Assembly: GCF_013179805.1 (NCBI RefSeq)
Contig: NZ_SRRZ01000072.1
Coordinates: 1 to 29,747 of the forward strand
DNA length: 29,747 nt
Direction: 5' to 3'
From: Microcoleus asticus IPMA8
Lineage (GTDB): Bacteria > Cyanobacteriota > Cyanobacteriia > Cyanobacteriales > Microcoleaceae
Part shown: piece by piece, positions 16,923-24,980 of the stretch
Layout of the letters: each line of letters starts with the position of its first letter
Position numbering within the stretch: position 1 is the stretch's first letter
Translations under genes and position numbers: made by a program
Notes under the pieces: generated by a model
Told to the model about the DNA's origin: nothing
Database searches by the model: none
The model's input: the letters and a program-made list of their open reading frames with translations, nothing else

Positions 16923-19538
16923 ATGAAGTTTACCCGATCGCTCCGGCAAGTAATTCTGTTATTTGTGATTTCCTGTCTGCTAGCAGTTGCGATTCCTCCC
17001 GGAGTTGCTCAGGTTAATCCACCACAAGCGGTGCAGCTTGTCCGACAAGCTCGAACTCTGTACCGAGAGGAACGTTTTTCGGAAGCTGTACCGCTGTTGC
17101 AGCAAGCGGCGACCCAGTTTGAGGCAAAAGGCGAAAATCTCGATCGCGCCACAGCTTTGAGCAATTTAGCTGCAACCTACGGCCAGTTGGCGCTTTGGGA
17201 AGAAGCAGAAAAAGCTGTAAATTCGAGTTTGTCGGCTGTGCGAACACAACCCAAAACTTCGGAACAGCAGCGGATTTTGGCTGAAACTCTCAACATTCAA
17301 GGACAGTTGCAACTCGAACGGGGGCAGACTCAAGGTGCGATCGATATTTGGACACAAGCTGCTAAAATTTTCGAGCAGATTGATAGTAAAAATCAACTTT
17401 TTCAAGTTCAAATTAATCAAAGTCGGGCTTGGGAAATTCTCGGACTTTACCCCAGAGCTTGCAAAATGCTGTTAGCTTCTTTCAAGCTGGAAAACCAAAC
17501 TTGCGAAGTTTCGACGGCGGGTTTGGAAACTTTGAAAAATGGATCTATTTCTCTCGAACAAGTCCGGGCGATTCATGCTTTAGGGCGAGTGCTGCGGGTT
17601 TTGGGACAACTGGAACGTTCCGAGGATTTGCTGTCAGCGGGACTAGAAGCAGCCCAAAAATTAGGTGCCCGGCCAGAAGAGGCTGCAATTTATCTCAATT
17701 TGGGGAATACGGTACGGGCGAAAAGCAATAAACCGGGTTTGACACCCAAACAGCGGGCTGATTTTGAACGCTTGGCCCTTGAATATTATGCTCGATCGAC
17801 CGAGGCGATGCCGGAGCGATCTCTTTTACAAATTCAGGCGAAGTTAAACCAATTGAGTTTGTTGGTCGATCGCAAAAATTGGTCTGAGGCGGAGGTTTTG
17901 TGGCGTTCTATCGAACCTCAATCCGCTCAATTTGGGTCGAACCGCGCCGGACTTTACGCTCAAATTAATCTAGCGCAAAGCTTGATGAAATTAGCTCAGT
18001 CGCCTGCGGAAACTTTGAGTTTAAGCGATATTGACAAAATGCTCGATCGCTCTGTCGAACCAGCAAAGAGTTTGGGCGACCAACGCATACAAGCTTATAT
18101 TCTGGCAGCTAAAGGCAAACTATCGGAAATCCAAAATCAGTATCAGAAAGCGGAAAATCTTACAATTCAGGCTTTGAGTTTAGCACCGGCGTTTCAATCT
18201 CCCGATATTGCTTACCAATTGTTTTGGCAACTGGGACGGATTCGGAAAGGTCAGGGGAATACAGAAGGGGCGATCGATCAATATACTCAAGCTGTCAATA
18301 TATTGTCTTCTCTGCGAGGCGATTTGGTGACAGTCAATCCCGAAGTGCAGTTTTCGTTTCGGGAAAGTGCCGAACCGGTTTATCGGGAATTAGTCGGGCT
18401 GCTTTTGCAAGAGGAATCTCCCAGTCAAGCTAAATTGAAACTGGCGCGCCAAACGGTGGAATCTTTGCAGTTGGCGGAATTGGACAACTTTTTTCGGGAT
18501 GCTTGCGCTGATGCTAAACCAAAGTCGATCGAGGAAATCGATCCGACAGCGGCGGTGATTTATCCGATTATTTTGAGCGATCGTTTGGAGGTAATTTTGT
18601 CAATTCCCGGCAAACCCCTGCGCCGCTACACTACTGTGAAGTCTCAAGCCGAGTTGGAAACTGCCTTCAGACGAGCCAAAAATGTCATCAGGCCTGCTGC
18701 TTTCCCCCGCGACAGGAGGCAACCCGTCGAACAGGTTTATGACTGGTTAATCCGCCCTGCAGAGGCGGATTTGACTGCCGCCGGGATTAAAACCCTGGTA
18801 TTTGTACTCGACGGTTACTTGCGCAATCTGCCGATGGCGGTGCTGCACGACGGTGAAAAGTTTTTGGTAGAAAAATACAGTATTGCTTTGGCGCCGGGAT
18901 TGCAATTGCTGGCACCGAAACCCCTGAACAAAGTCAAGTTAAGAGTGCTCACCGCTGCCCTTTCGGAAGCGCGTCAAGGCTTCTCGGCTTTGCCGGGGGT
19001 GAAGGAGGAAGTTGAACAAATTGCAGCCGAGATGCCGGCGAGTTCGCTGCTGAATGAAGATTTTGTCAGCGGGCGGTTGCACGATCGAATTAAAGCGGTG
19101 TCTTACCCGATCGTCCATTTGGCAACTCACGGTCAGTTTAGCTCGAATGCGGCGGATACTTTTATTGTGACTTGGGATCAGAAAGTGAATGTTAAGGAGT
19201 TCGATCGACTGCTGCGAGCCCGCACTGGGGAGAAACAACAGCCGATCGAACTTTTGGTTTTGAGTGCTTGCGAAACTGCTTCGGGCGATAACCGCGCGGC
19301 TTTGGGTTTGGCCGGGGCCGCCATTCGATCGGGTGCCCGCAGCACCGCCGCCACCCTTTGGCAAGTCAACGACGAATCTACAGCTATCTTTATGACTGAG
19401 TTTTACCGGCAGCTTGCTTCTTCTAAAACCAGCAAAGCTGAAGCCCTCCGCAACGCTCAATTAACGCTGCTGAAAAACAAACAGTATCAGAATCCGTATT
19501 TCTGGGCACCTTTCGTGCTAGTGGGCAATTGGCAGTAA
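16923..19538 (+). CDS. Exported TPR-CHAT protease
   Basis: An 871-residue caspase-like (clan CD) CHAT protein. The N-terminus is KFTRSLRQ followed by a hydrophobic run, with either signal-peptidase-I cleavage near GVA|Q (29/30) or a lipobox-like VIS-C18, so it acts outside the cytoplasm. Residues about 33-470 are TPR-like helical pairs, beginning AVQLVRQARTLYREERFSEA and including ATALSNLAATYGQLALWEEA. The CHAT domain covers about 590-871: VFVLDGYLRNLPMAVLHDG, then the catalytic His736 in HLATHGQFSS and Cys783 in LSACETASG, and GAAIRSGARSTAATLWQVND to the end WAPFVLVGNW. Both catalytic residues are intact. CHAT genes often sit beside TPS exoproteins in cyanobacteria, where TPRs would select substrates; here five candidate partners lie directly upstream. 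That the protease cuts them is inference. Confidence 0.9.
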   Translation: MKFTRSLRQVILLFVISCLLAVAIPPGVAQVNPPQAVQLVRQARTLYREERFSEAVPLLQQAATQFEAKGENLDRATALSNLAATYGQLALWEEAEKAVNSSLSAVRTQPKTSEQQRILAETLNIQGQLQLERGQTQGAIDIWTQAAKIFEQIDSKNQLFQVQINQSRAWEILGLYPRACKMLLASFKLENQTCEVSTAGLETLKNGSISLEQVRAIHALGRVLRVLGQLERSEDLLSAGLEAAQKLGARPEEAAIYLNLGNTVRAKSNKPGLTPKQRADFERLALEYYARSTEAMPERSLLQIQAKLNQLSLLVDRKNWSEAEVLWRSIEPQSAQFGSNRAGLYAQINLAQSLMKLAQSPAETLSLSDIDKMLDRSVEPAKSLGDQRIQAYILAAKGKLSEIQNQYQKAENLTIQALSLAPAFQSPDIAYQLFWQLGRIRKGQGNTEGAIDQYTQAVNILSSLRGDLVTVNPEVQFSFRESAEPVYRELVGLLLQEESPSQAKLKLARQTVESLQLAELDNFFRDACADAKPKSIEEIDPTAAVIYPIILSDRLEVILSIPGKPLRRYTTVKSQAELETAFRRAKNVIRPAAFPRDRRQPVEQVYDWLIRPAEADLTAAGIKTLVFVLDGYLRNLPMAVLHDGEKFLVEKYSIALAPGLQLLAPKPLNKVKLRVLTAALSEARQGFSALPGVKEEVEQIAAEMPASSLLNEDFVSGRLHDRIKAVSYPIVHLATHGQFSSNAADTFIVTWDQKVNVKEFDRLLRARTGEKQQPIELLVLSACETASGDNRAALGLAGAAIRSGARSTAATLWQVNDESTAIFMTEFYRQLASSKTSKAEALRNAQLTLLKNKQYQNPYFWAPFVLVGNWQ

Positions 19539-19575
19539 TTTATTTGAAGGCAGAGGTAAAGAAGGCAGAAGGATT

Positions 19576-19696
19576 TAGGGCGTTGCTGAATACAGGTATG
19601 AATTCAAGATTTCCCAATTGCTATAAGCCCGCTTGAGGGTGAGTTTTGTAACTTCAAGGGAAAAGTTGATTCATACCGTGAATCAGCAACGCCTAA
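19576..19696. mobile_element. MITE with GGCGTTGCTGA ends
   Basis: The left end (TTAGGGCGTTGCTGAATACAG, then GTATGAATTCAA) matches the inverted right end (TTGATTCATACCGTGAATCA, then GCAACGCCTAA) over about 30 bp with a few mismatches. At about 120 bp with no coding capacity it is a MITE or deletion derivative of a cyanobacterial insertion sequence. A further copy of the end, TTCAGCAACGCCTAA, lies at 19750-19764. Confidence 0.6.
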
Positions 19697-19773
19697 TTCA
19701 TTACCTCAAGTTTGGTGATGTCCCTGTACCCGCGCGCTTCATCCCTTAATTCAGCAACGCCTAAAAGATGTCA

Positions 19774-19905
19774 TATCAATTCCGCTCTTCATCGGAATGA
19801 TATAAACGGAGGACACGGCAGTGCCGTTTCCCTACCGCGATCGATTGTAGGGACTTAGGCCAAGCCGTGTCCTCTATATCATTCCGGTGCAGCCGGAATT
19901 GATAT
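19774..19905. mobile_element. GGACACGGC MITE, 132 bp
   Basis: Terminal inverted repeats of about 45 bp are visible: TATCAATTCCG, a 7-8-nt variable piece, CGGAATGATATA, then GAGGACACGGC on the left, all recurring inverted on the right. Inside are ACGGCAGTGCCGT and a CCCTAC/GTAGGG pair, so the whole can fold into one long hairpin. There is no coding sequence. A degraded relative lies at 1516-1611 and a core-only relative at 27412-27432. Confidence 0.65.
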
Positions 19906-20128
19906 CAAATGGGTTCTATGAATGGGTACAGATTTTCTACTCAACAGTTGCATCCTTTGTTGAGTAAGAGTTTTAGGACTGTTAGTACATTTGTATGGGG
20001 GAAGTCGAGTTTATTAACAGGGGATACGGGCTGCAACTCTGATTAGATATAGTTTTTCGGCATTTTTGTCGCCCTCCGAGCTTAGTTAGGCAAGATTTGA
20101 CAGCCAGGTGGCGTTTCCTTTGCCTGAT

Positions 20129-23100
20129 TTAGCCTGATGATAATAATTTTGTGACGATCGCAACTACTACGTCTGGGTCAATAGGTTTGGCAATATGACG
20201 TTGAAAGCCTGCCGCGATCGCCTGCTGTCGATCCATCTCTCCAGCATAGGCTGTCAGGGCGATCGCTGGAATTTGTCCGCCTTGCTCGAGAGGCAGGCTG
20301 CGAATGTGACGCATCAGCATATAGCCATCCATTTCTGGCATCCCAATATCACTGACAACGATCTCTGGAACCGCTTGGGAAAATGCTTGCAGTGCTTTGG
20401 TTGCAGAGGCAACGCTGGTGACGGTCGCCCCCGCTTGTTCTAAAACAAACGCTACAAACTCGCGTGAGTCTGCCTCATCATCCACAACTAAGACATGAAT
20501 GCCACTTAAATCTCCGGTTGAGTCCGATGGCTGCTCGATCGCTGGCAATTCACGAGAGCGAGCCGCAAGCGGAATGCGAACTGTAAAGATAGCTCCTTGT
20601 CCTTCACCCTGGCTCTCAACCGCGACTGTTCCCCCATGCAGCTCTACAATTTGCCGCACGATTGCCAGTCCTAATCCCAATCCACCAAACTTGCGGGTGG
20701 TGGCTCCATCTTCTTGCCGAAAATGCTCGAAGACATAGGGCACAAAATCAGAGCGAATCCCTTTGCCAGTATCGGTAACTTGAATTTGAGCGTGCGTTTC
20801 ATCCAAAGTGAGGGTGATAGCGACTTGTCCCTGGTGAGGTGTAAATTTGACTGCGTTAGACAACAGATTCCAGACCACCTGCTGCAACCGCCCAGCATCG
20901 CCGATTACGATGCCAACACTCGGTAAAATCTTTGTATAAATTTGAATGGCTTTCGCTTCTGCAGCCAAGCAAACCGTTTCTAGGGCTTCAGAAATGACGG
21001 CACTGAGATCCACAGGCATCACGGTCAAACTGAGTTTGCCCCGCAAAATCCGGGAGATGTCGAGCAGATCGTCAATCAGTTGCACTTGGAGTCGGGCGTT
21101 ACGCTCGATCGTCGTCAATGCCGTTGCGGTTTTTGCCGCATCCAGTTTTCCTTGCTGCAAAAGTTTTGACCAGCCAAGAATGGGATTGAGGGGCGATCGC
21201 AATTCATGGGACAGCACCGCCAAAAACTCATCTTTAATCTGGTTGGCGCGATCGGCAGCTTCTCGTGCAACTTGCTCTTGCGCCAGCAGTCGTTCCCGTT
21301 GAGTTTCAGCTTGCTTTTGCCTCGTGATGTCACGTGAAATTGCCACAAGTTGAGTCACCTCCCCAGCGGTATTCCGCACGGGCGTGATGATACTATCCCA
21401 CCACTTCGGTGTGCCGTTGTGAATGGGAAGATAGCCTTGAAACTGGCCTGTCTTACCTGCTTTGGCAGCCGCGATCGCTGTCTTGGCATTTTCATAATCT
21501 TCGCTTTTCCAGAAGTCAAGCCAGCAGGCGTTCAGAACGAGCGTCGGATCGTCGATTTCCAACAGGCGCAACCCGCCTGTGCTGATATAGACGATTTCGC
21601 TGTTGAGCGTCAAAACTTTAATGCAATCCTTGCTGCTCTCTAAAATGCGTTGCTTTAGCTCCTCACTGTCGCGCAAGGCTGCTTCGGCGCGGGCGCGTTC
21701 GACTGCCGCCCAAGTGCGATCGGCTACTTCTTCCGCCAAGGACACCTCGTCCGGCGTCCAAGTTCGCGACCCGGATGCGTGAACTGCCAGCCCCGCTACG
21801 AACTCGCCCTCCTTGAGCAGGGGTATGCCGATGTAGGCACCGATCTGAATCGCGGCGTAAGCCGCTCGCTGATCTGGGGACAGCTTGGGATCGGCTTCCA
21901 CATCGGACGCGGACACGGCGCGACCGCTGCGGTACGCCGCGAGCAGCTTGGGGCCGAACGAATCCACCGAGTAACCGCCAGCGAGTGGTTCGGCTCCATT
22001 GACGTAATCGCGCTCGACGACGTAATCAGCGCCGCGAACCTCAAAGTACGCTACCCTGTTCGCGCCGAGATATTCACCCAGCACGCGGCTGGCTGTAGCC
22101 TGAATCTCCACGGGATCGGCAAGCGGACGCAGCGCGTCGGCGAGAGAGACACGGAAAGCATTAAATTCAGCGTTTCGCCGCAACATTTCTTCTGCCCGTT
22201 TGCGATCGCTAATATCTTTGAAGACGATCGCCACTTTTCGCGCTTGAGCTTCACCCGTGCGACAGGCATACACCTCGAACCAACGGTTCAGTGCTTTAGC
22301 ATAATTCTCAAACTGAAGCGGTTCGCCCGTTATCGCGATTCTGCCATAAATTTCAAACCAATGCTTCTCATGATCTGGGGCGAGTTCAAGCATCCGCTTG
22401 CCTACTGCCTGCACCAATCCTGATTGTTGTTCAAACGACGGATTGACTTCTAAAAAGCGGTAGTCAATCGCGCGATCGTCTTTATCAAACAGCATCTCGA
22501 TGACGCAAAAGCCGTCGCCGATCGACTCAAACAGCGTCCGGTAGCGTTCTTCCGATTGACGCAGGGTTGCAGCAGTTTGAATCTGCTCGGTAACATTGTT
22601 GAAATAAACGGTGATACCGTTTGGGGCGGGGTAGGTGCGAACTTCGTACCAGCGATCGTGGTCGGGGTAAAACGCGGTCAATGATGCAGCCACACGATCG
22701 CGCATGGCGCTCAAGTAAATCCGTTCCAACTCATTGCCAATCAGTCCTGGATACTCTTCCCATAAATTTTTGCCAATCAAATTGCCTGGAGCGCGATCGA
22801 ACAATACTCCGGCGGAGCGATTGACGTAGGTGAACCGCCAGTTTTCATCCAGGGCAAAGAACGCTTCAGCGATGCTCTCCAGAATATTCCGAGTCTGCTG
22901 CTCGCTTTGGCGCAAGGCTTGTTCTGCCCGTCTGCGCTCGGTGATGTCTCGCGTCACGCCTGCTACTGCTTCTACTGCGCCGTTTATCCCTAAAAGCGGT
23001 ACAAAAATGTATTCATAGGCGCGTCTGCCGATTGCGCTAGTGTAGAGCGATTCATCCTTGAGCGGCTGGCGCGTGGCGATCACCTGTTGAATCTGTTGCT

Positions 23101-24067
23101 GATGTCGGGTCGCTAAATCGGTGGGATAATCCAGCTCAAAAAAGTTCTTTCCCAAAGCTTCATCCGAAGTTTTCTGCCAAAGATTGAGCAACGCCGGGCT
23201 GACATACGTGAACCGTCCCGCCAAATCAAAGGTGTAAATAAAATCGGGAATTGCAGCGACGATCGCGTCGAAATTCCGCAGTTGCTGTTCGAGTTCGGTG
23301 CGGCTCTCGTGTAATGCGGCTTCAGCACGGGCACGCTCGACGGCTGCCCACGTTTGCTCTGCTGTTTCCTCGACTCGTCTCACCTCGTCTTCCGTCCACG
23401 AGCGAGGGTTTGCCTGATGCACCGCCAGCAACGCGACGAATCGATCGTTCTTAATCAGCGGCACATCAATATGCGCGGCAATATCGATCGCTTGATAACT
23501 TGCCTTCTGGCTGGCTGTGTATTTAGGGTAGTTCGCCACATCGGGAACGATCGCTGTTCGCCCTGCTCGATGGTCGTCTGTCAGGTTGCGTCCGAAGTCT
23601 TCCAGATGGTACAGCCCACTCAATTCGGCAACGCCGTTCGTGTAGTTTTTATGAACGATGACCTCCTTGCCGCCGGGTAACACTTCAATATAAATGACGC
23701 GGCTTGCTCCTAGAGAATCGCCTAGAATGCGGGCAGCGATCGCCTGAATCTCATTGGCATCAGTCAGCGGGCGCAGCGCATTGGTGAGCCTGACTCGAAA
23801 CGCATCGGCTTCTTGGGCAGTTTGATGCAAGGCATCTGTGGAGGGGCGCTCCTGTGGCAGATTAGATTCTAGCTGCGTCTTGTCTGGCTGTTGGGTTCGA
23901 TCGAGTTCGGTCAACAGGATCTGCACAGCCGTTTTCAGGCTGTCCGACCAAGTTTCGACAGCACCCAGCGGTGTTTGCGACCAATCGTGCGATCGCATCA
24001 ACATCGCCATCTCGCTGTCGCCTGCAAATAAGTTTTTAGGATCTGCCCCCTCTACTGGATCACTCAC
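20129..24067 (-). CDS. Hybrid sensor histidine kinase, multi-GAF/PAS
   Basis: A 1312-residue soluble hybrid kinase with no membrane segments. Order: a short motif AMLMRSHDWSQTPLGAVETW (21-40) typical of the start of a cyanobacterial PAS sensor, cut short here; GAF1 (about 105-245); PAS1 (265-380); PAS2 (390-500); PAS3 (510-625); GAF2 (650-800); PAS4 (805-930); HisKA with His954 in SHELRSPLNP; HATPase (about 1050-1170, N box NLLSNAVKFTP, G boxes DTGKGI and GLGLGLAI); and REC (1190-1308) with phospho-acceptor Asp1240 in SDIGMPEMDG. The two GAF domains look like an internal duplication, both ending TWAAVERARAEAAL. Neither GAF has a cysteine, so bilin binding as in cyanobacteriochromes is unlikely. 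Translation starts at GTG (24067), 5 bp after the HTH gene, whose last codons hold the GAGAGGT ribosome site. The signal and target are unknown. Confidence 0.92.
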   Translation of the reverse strand: MSDPVEGADPKNLFAGDSEMAMLMRSHDWSQTPLGAVETWSDSLKTAVQILLTELDRTQQPDKTQLESNLPQERPSTDALHQTAQEADAFRVRLTNALRPLTDANEIQAIAARILGDSLGASRVIYIEVLPGGKEVIVHKNYTNGVAELSGLYHLEDFGRNLTDDHRAGRTAIVPDVANYPKYTASQKASYQAIDIAAHIDVPLIKNDRFVALLAVHQANPRSWTEDEVRRVEETAEQTWAAVERARAEAALHESRTELEQQLRNFDAIVAAIPDFIYTFDLAGRFTYVSPALLNLWQKTSDEALGKNFFELDYPTDLATRHQQQIQQVIATRQPLKDESLYTSAIGRRAYEYIFVPLLGINGAVEAVAGVTRDITERRRAEQALRQSEQQTRNILESIAEAFFALDENWRFTYVNRSAGVLFDRAPGNLIGKNLWEEYPGLIGNELERIYLSAMRDRVAASLTAFYPDHDRWYEVRTYPAPNGITVYFNNVTEQIQTAATLRQSEERYRTLFESIGDGFCVIEMLFDKDDRAIDYRFLEVNPSFEQQSGLVQAVGKRMLELAPDHEKHWFEIYGRIAITGEPLQFENYAKALNRWFEVYACRTGEAQARKVAIVFKDISDRKRAEEMLRRNAEFNAFRVSLADALRPLADPVEIQATASRVLGEYLGANRVAYFEVRGADYVVERDYVNGAEPLAGGYSVDSFGPKLLAAYRSGRAVSASDVEADPKLSPDQRAAYAAIQIGAYIGIPLLKEGEFVAGLAVHASGSRTWTPDEVSLAEEVADRTWAAVERARAEAALRDSEELKQRILESSKDCIKVLTLNSEIVYISTGGLRLLEIDDPTLVLNACWLDFWKSEDYENAKTAIAAAKAGKTGQFQGYLPIHNGTPKWWDSIITPVRNTAGEVTQLVAISRDITRQKQAETQRERLLAQEQVAREAADRANQIKDEFLAVLSHELRSPLNPILGWSKLLQQGKLDAAKTATALTTIERNARLQVQLIDDLLDISRILRGKLSLTVMPVDLSAVISEALETVCLAAEAKAIQIYTKILPSVGIVIGDAGRLQQVVWNLLSNAVKFTPHQGQVAITLTLDETHAQIQVTDTGKGIRSDFVPYVFEHFRQEDGATTRKFGGLGLGLAIVRQIVELHGGTVAVESQGEGQGAIFTVRIPLAARSRELPAIEQPSDSTGDLSGIHVLVVDDEADSREFVAFVLEQAGATVTSVASATKALQAFSQAVPEIVVSDIGMPEMDGYMLMRHIRSLPLEQGGQIPAIALTAYAGEMDRQQAIAAGFQRHIAKPIDPDVVVAIVTKLLSSG

Positions 24068-24072
24068 ACACC

Positions 24073-24393
24073 CTACCTCTCTGAAAAATACTGAGCGAAA
24101 AGCTTTTTGCTACCTTCTCGAACGACGATTGAAGAGGATTGACCCAGTTCCGCAACCAGCGTCCGAATTTGCCTTAATGCTAAAGGGGAGGGTTGAATCC
24201 GTTTATTTTCCCAACGATTAATCGTCTCGTAAGCAACACCCAGCGATTCTCCGAGTTGCACTTGGGTGAGTTGAGTTAGTTGCCGAAGTTCGCGAATAAG
24301 ATGGCTAACCTCTGGTTGCACCAGTACAACACATTGTTTGGACACCGAACTTTTAGAAGATTTCATACAGTTTAAGTACATGGCATCTGTCAT
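24073..24393 (-). CDS. XRE-family HTH regulator
   Basis: About 106 residues. An XRE/Cro-type helix-turn-helix (LIRELRQLTQLTQVQLGESL, GVAYETINRWENKRIQPSP) occupies roughly residues 30-85. There is no extra sensor domain. It is the first gene of a two-gene operon with the hybrid kinase: 5 bp separate them, and the kinase ribosome site lies in this gene's last codons. It may regulate the operon or act in the same signalling path. The start is uncertain: TTG at 24399, ATG at 24393 and ATG at 24366 are in frame. I prefer 24393 because a GGA lies about 8 nt upstream, and a start at 24366 would still leave the HTH intact. Confidence 0.85.
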   Translation of the reverse strand: MTDAMYLNCMKSSKSSVSKQCVVLVQPEVSHLIRELRQLTQLTQVQLGESLGVAYETINRWENKRIQPSPLALRQIRTLVAELGQSSSIVVREGSKKLFAQYFSER

Positions 24394-24566
24394 ATCCAAT
24401 ATCCGCTAAAAAGTAAGCAGGCCGATCTCCCTGAAGAAGGAGTTCTTAAACCCCATCGACCGTCTTGTACTTACGGGATGTTTAGATTCACTGCTTGTAT
24501 TGATTCAAGTGAAGTTCGCGGAACTCAAACAAATTTCCAGCCCAAACAGAGCATAGAACTAGCTTT

Positions 24567-24735
24567 ATAGAACCCATTTTGGATCTTTTCTTAAAAAATC
24601 AGGCGGACAAACCAGCCGTCTCACATAACTCAATAGCCACAAGACGAGAAATCGTGGGGCGATAGCGGCCAAAGATTTGAAATCCCAATGCCACAAGGCT
24701 TACGGTTATAACAACAGATCTCAAATGGGTTCCAT
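24567..24735. mobile_element. MITE-like element with ATAGAACCCATTT ends
   Basis: The left end ATAGAACCCATTTTGGATCT (24567-24586) matches the inverted right end ATGGAACCCATTTGAGATCT with four differences in 20 bases. The 169-bp unit carries no complete gene. Another copy of the end, CAAATGGGTTCTAT, lies at 19906-19919 against the GGACACGGC MITE. Confidence 0.5.
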
Positions 24736-24797
24736 AACGGATAGAAGCCCGAGGGAAGAAGGGCATTCGGCACTTATGCCACCAATCCCTCGCCAAA

Positions 24798-24862
24798 AAA
24801 CCGGGTTTCTTAGAAAAATAAGGGGTTTAGCAACGAGGTAGCAAGCCAGGAACCGGGTTTCT
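24798..24862. repeat. Two AACCGGGTTTCT repeats ahead of cruF
   Basis: Direct copies at 24798-24810 and 24851-24862, with the same sequence forming both arms of the hairpin at 25982-26018. They are a dispersed short repeat of the genome; no function can be read from them. Confidence 0.55.
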
Positions 24863-24970
24863 CGGCCCTGGGTGTAAGTTTTGAAAAAATGCCGATCGCC
24901 AGTTCGTGTTCGTTTTTTGTTAAAGATTTGTAAACTGTTAGGAAGTGCTTTCTGCATCTAATATTTTTTC

Positions 24971-24976
24971 GAGGAG
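24971..24976 (+). promoter_or_regulatory. Ribosome site fixing the cruF start
   Basis: GAGGAG four nt before the ATG at 24981 is a strong Shine-Dalgarno site. It favours this start over the in-frame GTG at 24945, which has none and would add 12 residues not expected in the family. Confidence 0.7.
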
Positions 24977-24980
24977 TCCC

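Larger units (their letters stand above)
19539..20128. other. Convergent gap filled with small repeats
   Basis: This 590-bp region lies between the converging CHAT and sensor-kinase genes. It holds an IS-end/MITE-like unit (19576-19696), another matching end (19751-19764), a GGACACGGC MITE (19774-19905) and a partial element end (19906-19919). From 19920 to 20128 I see only a weak inverted repeat (ACTCAAC/GTTGAGT, about 19940-19966) and no gene. Confidence 0.6.
24394..24980. other. Divergent gap between HTH and cruF genes
   Basis: 587 bp that must hold the promoters of the HTH-kinase operon and cruF. I could not assign either promoter with confidence. The gap contains a MITE-like element (24567-24735) and two AACCGGGTTTCT repeats (24798-24810, 24851-24862). 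A small reading frame on the minus strand at 24599-24796 spans the element and has no recognised homologue. Confidence 0.5.

Noticed and set aside
2061..19538. A TpsB (FhaC/ShlB) gene expected beside TpsA genes
   Set aside because: None of the genes has POTRA or Omp85 barrel features; the downstream gene is a CHAT protease.
20129..24067. The sensor kinase as a phytochrome-like photoreceptor
   Set aside because: Neither GAF domain contains a cysteine for bilin attachment, and no PHY domain is seen.
24599..24796. A 65-codon minus-strand frame across the 24567-24735 element
   Set aside because: No recognised homologue; it spans the element boundary and is probably chance or a transposase scrap.
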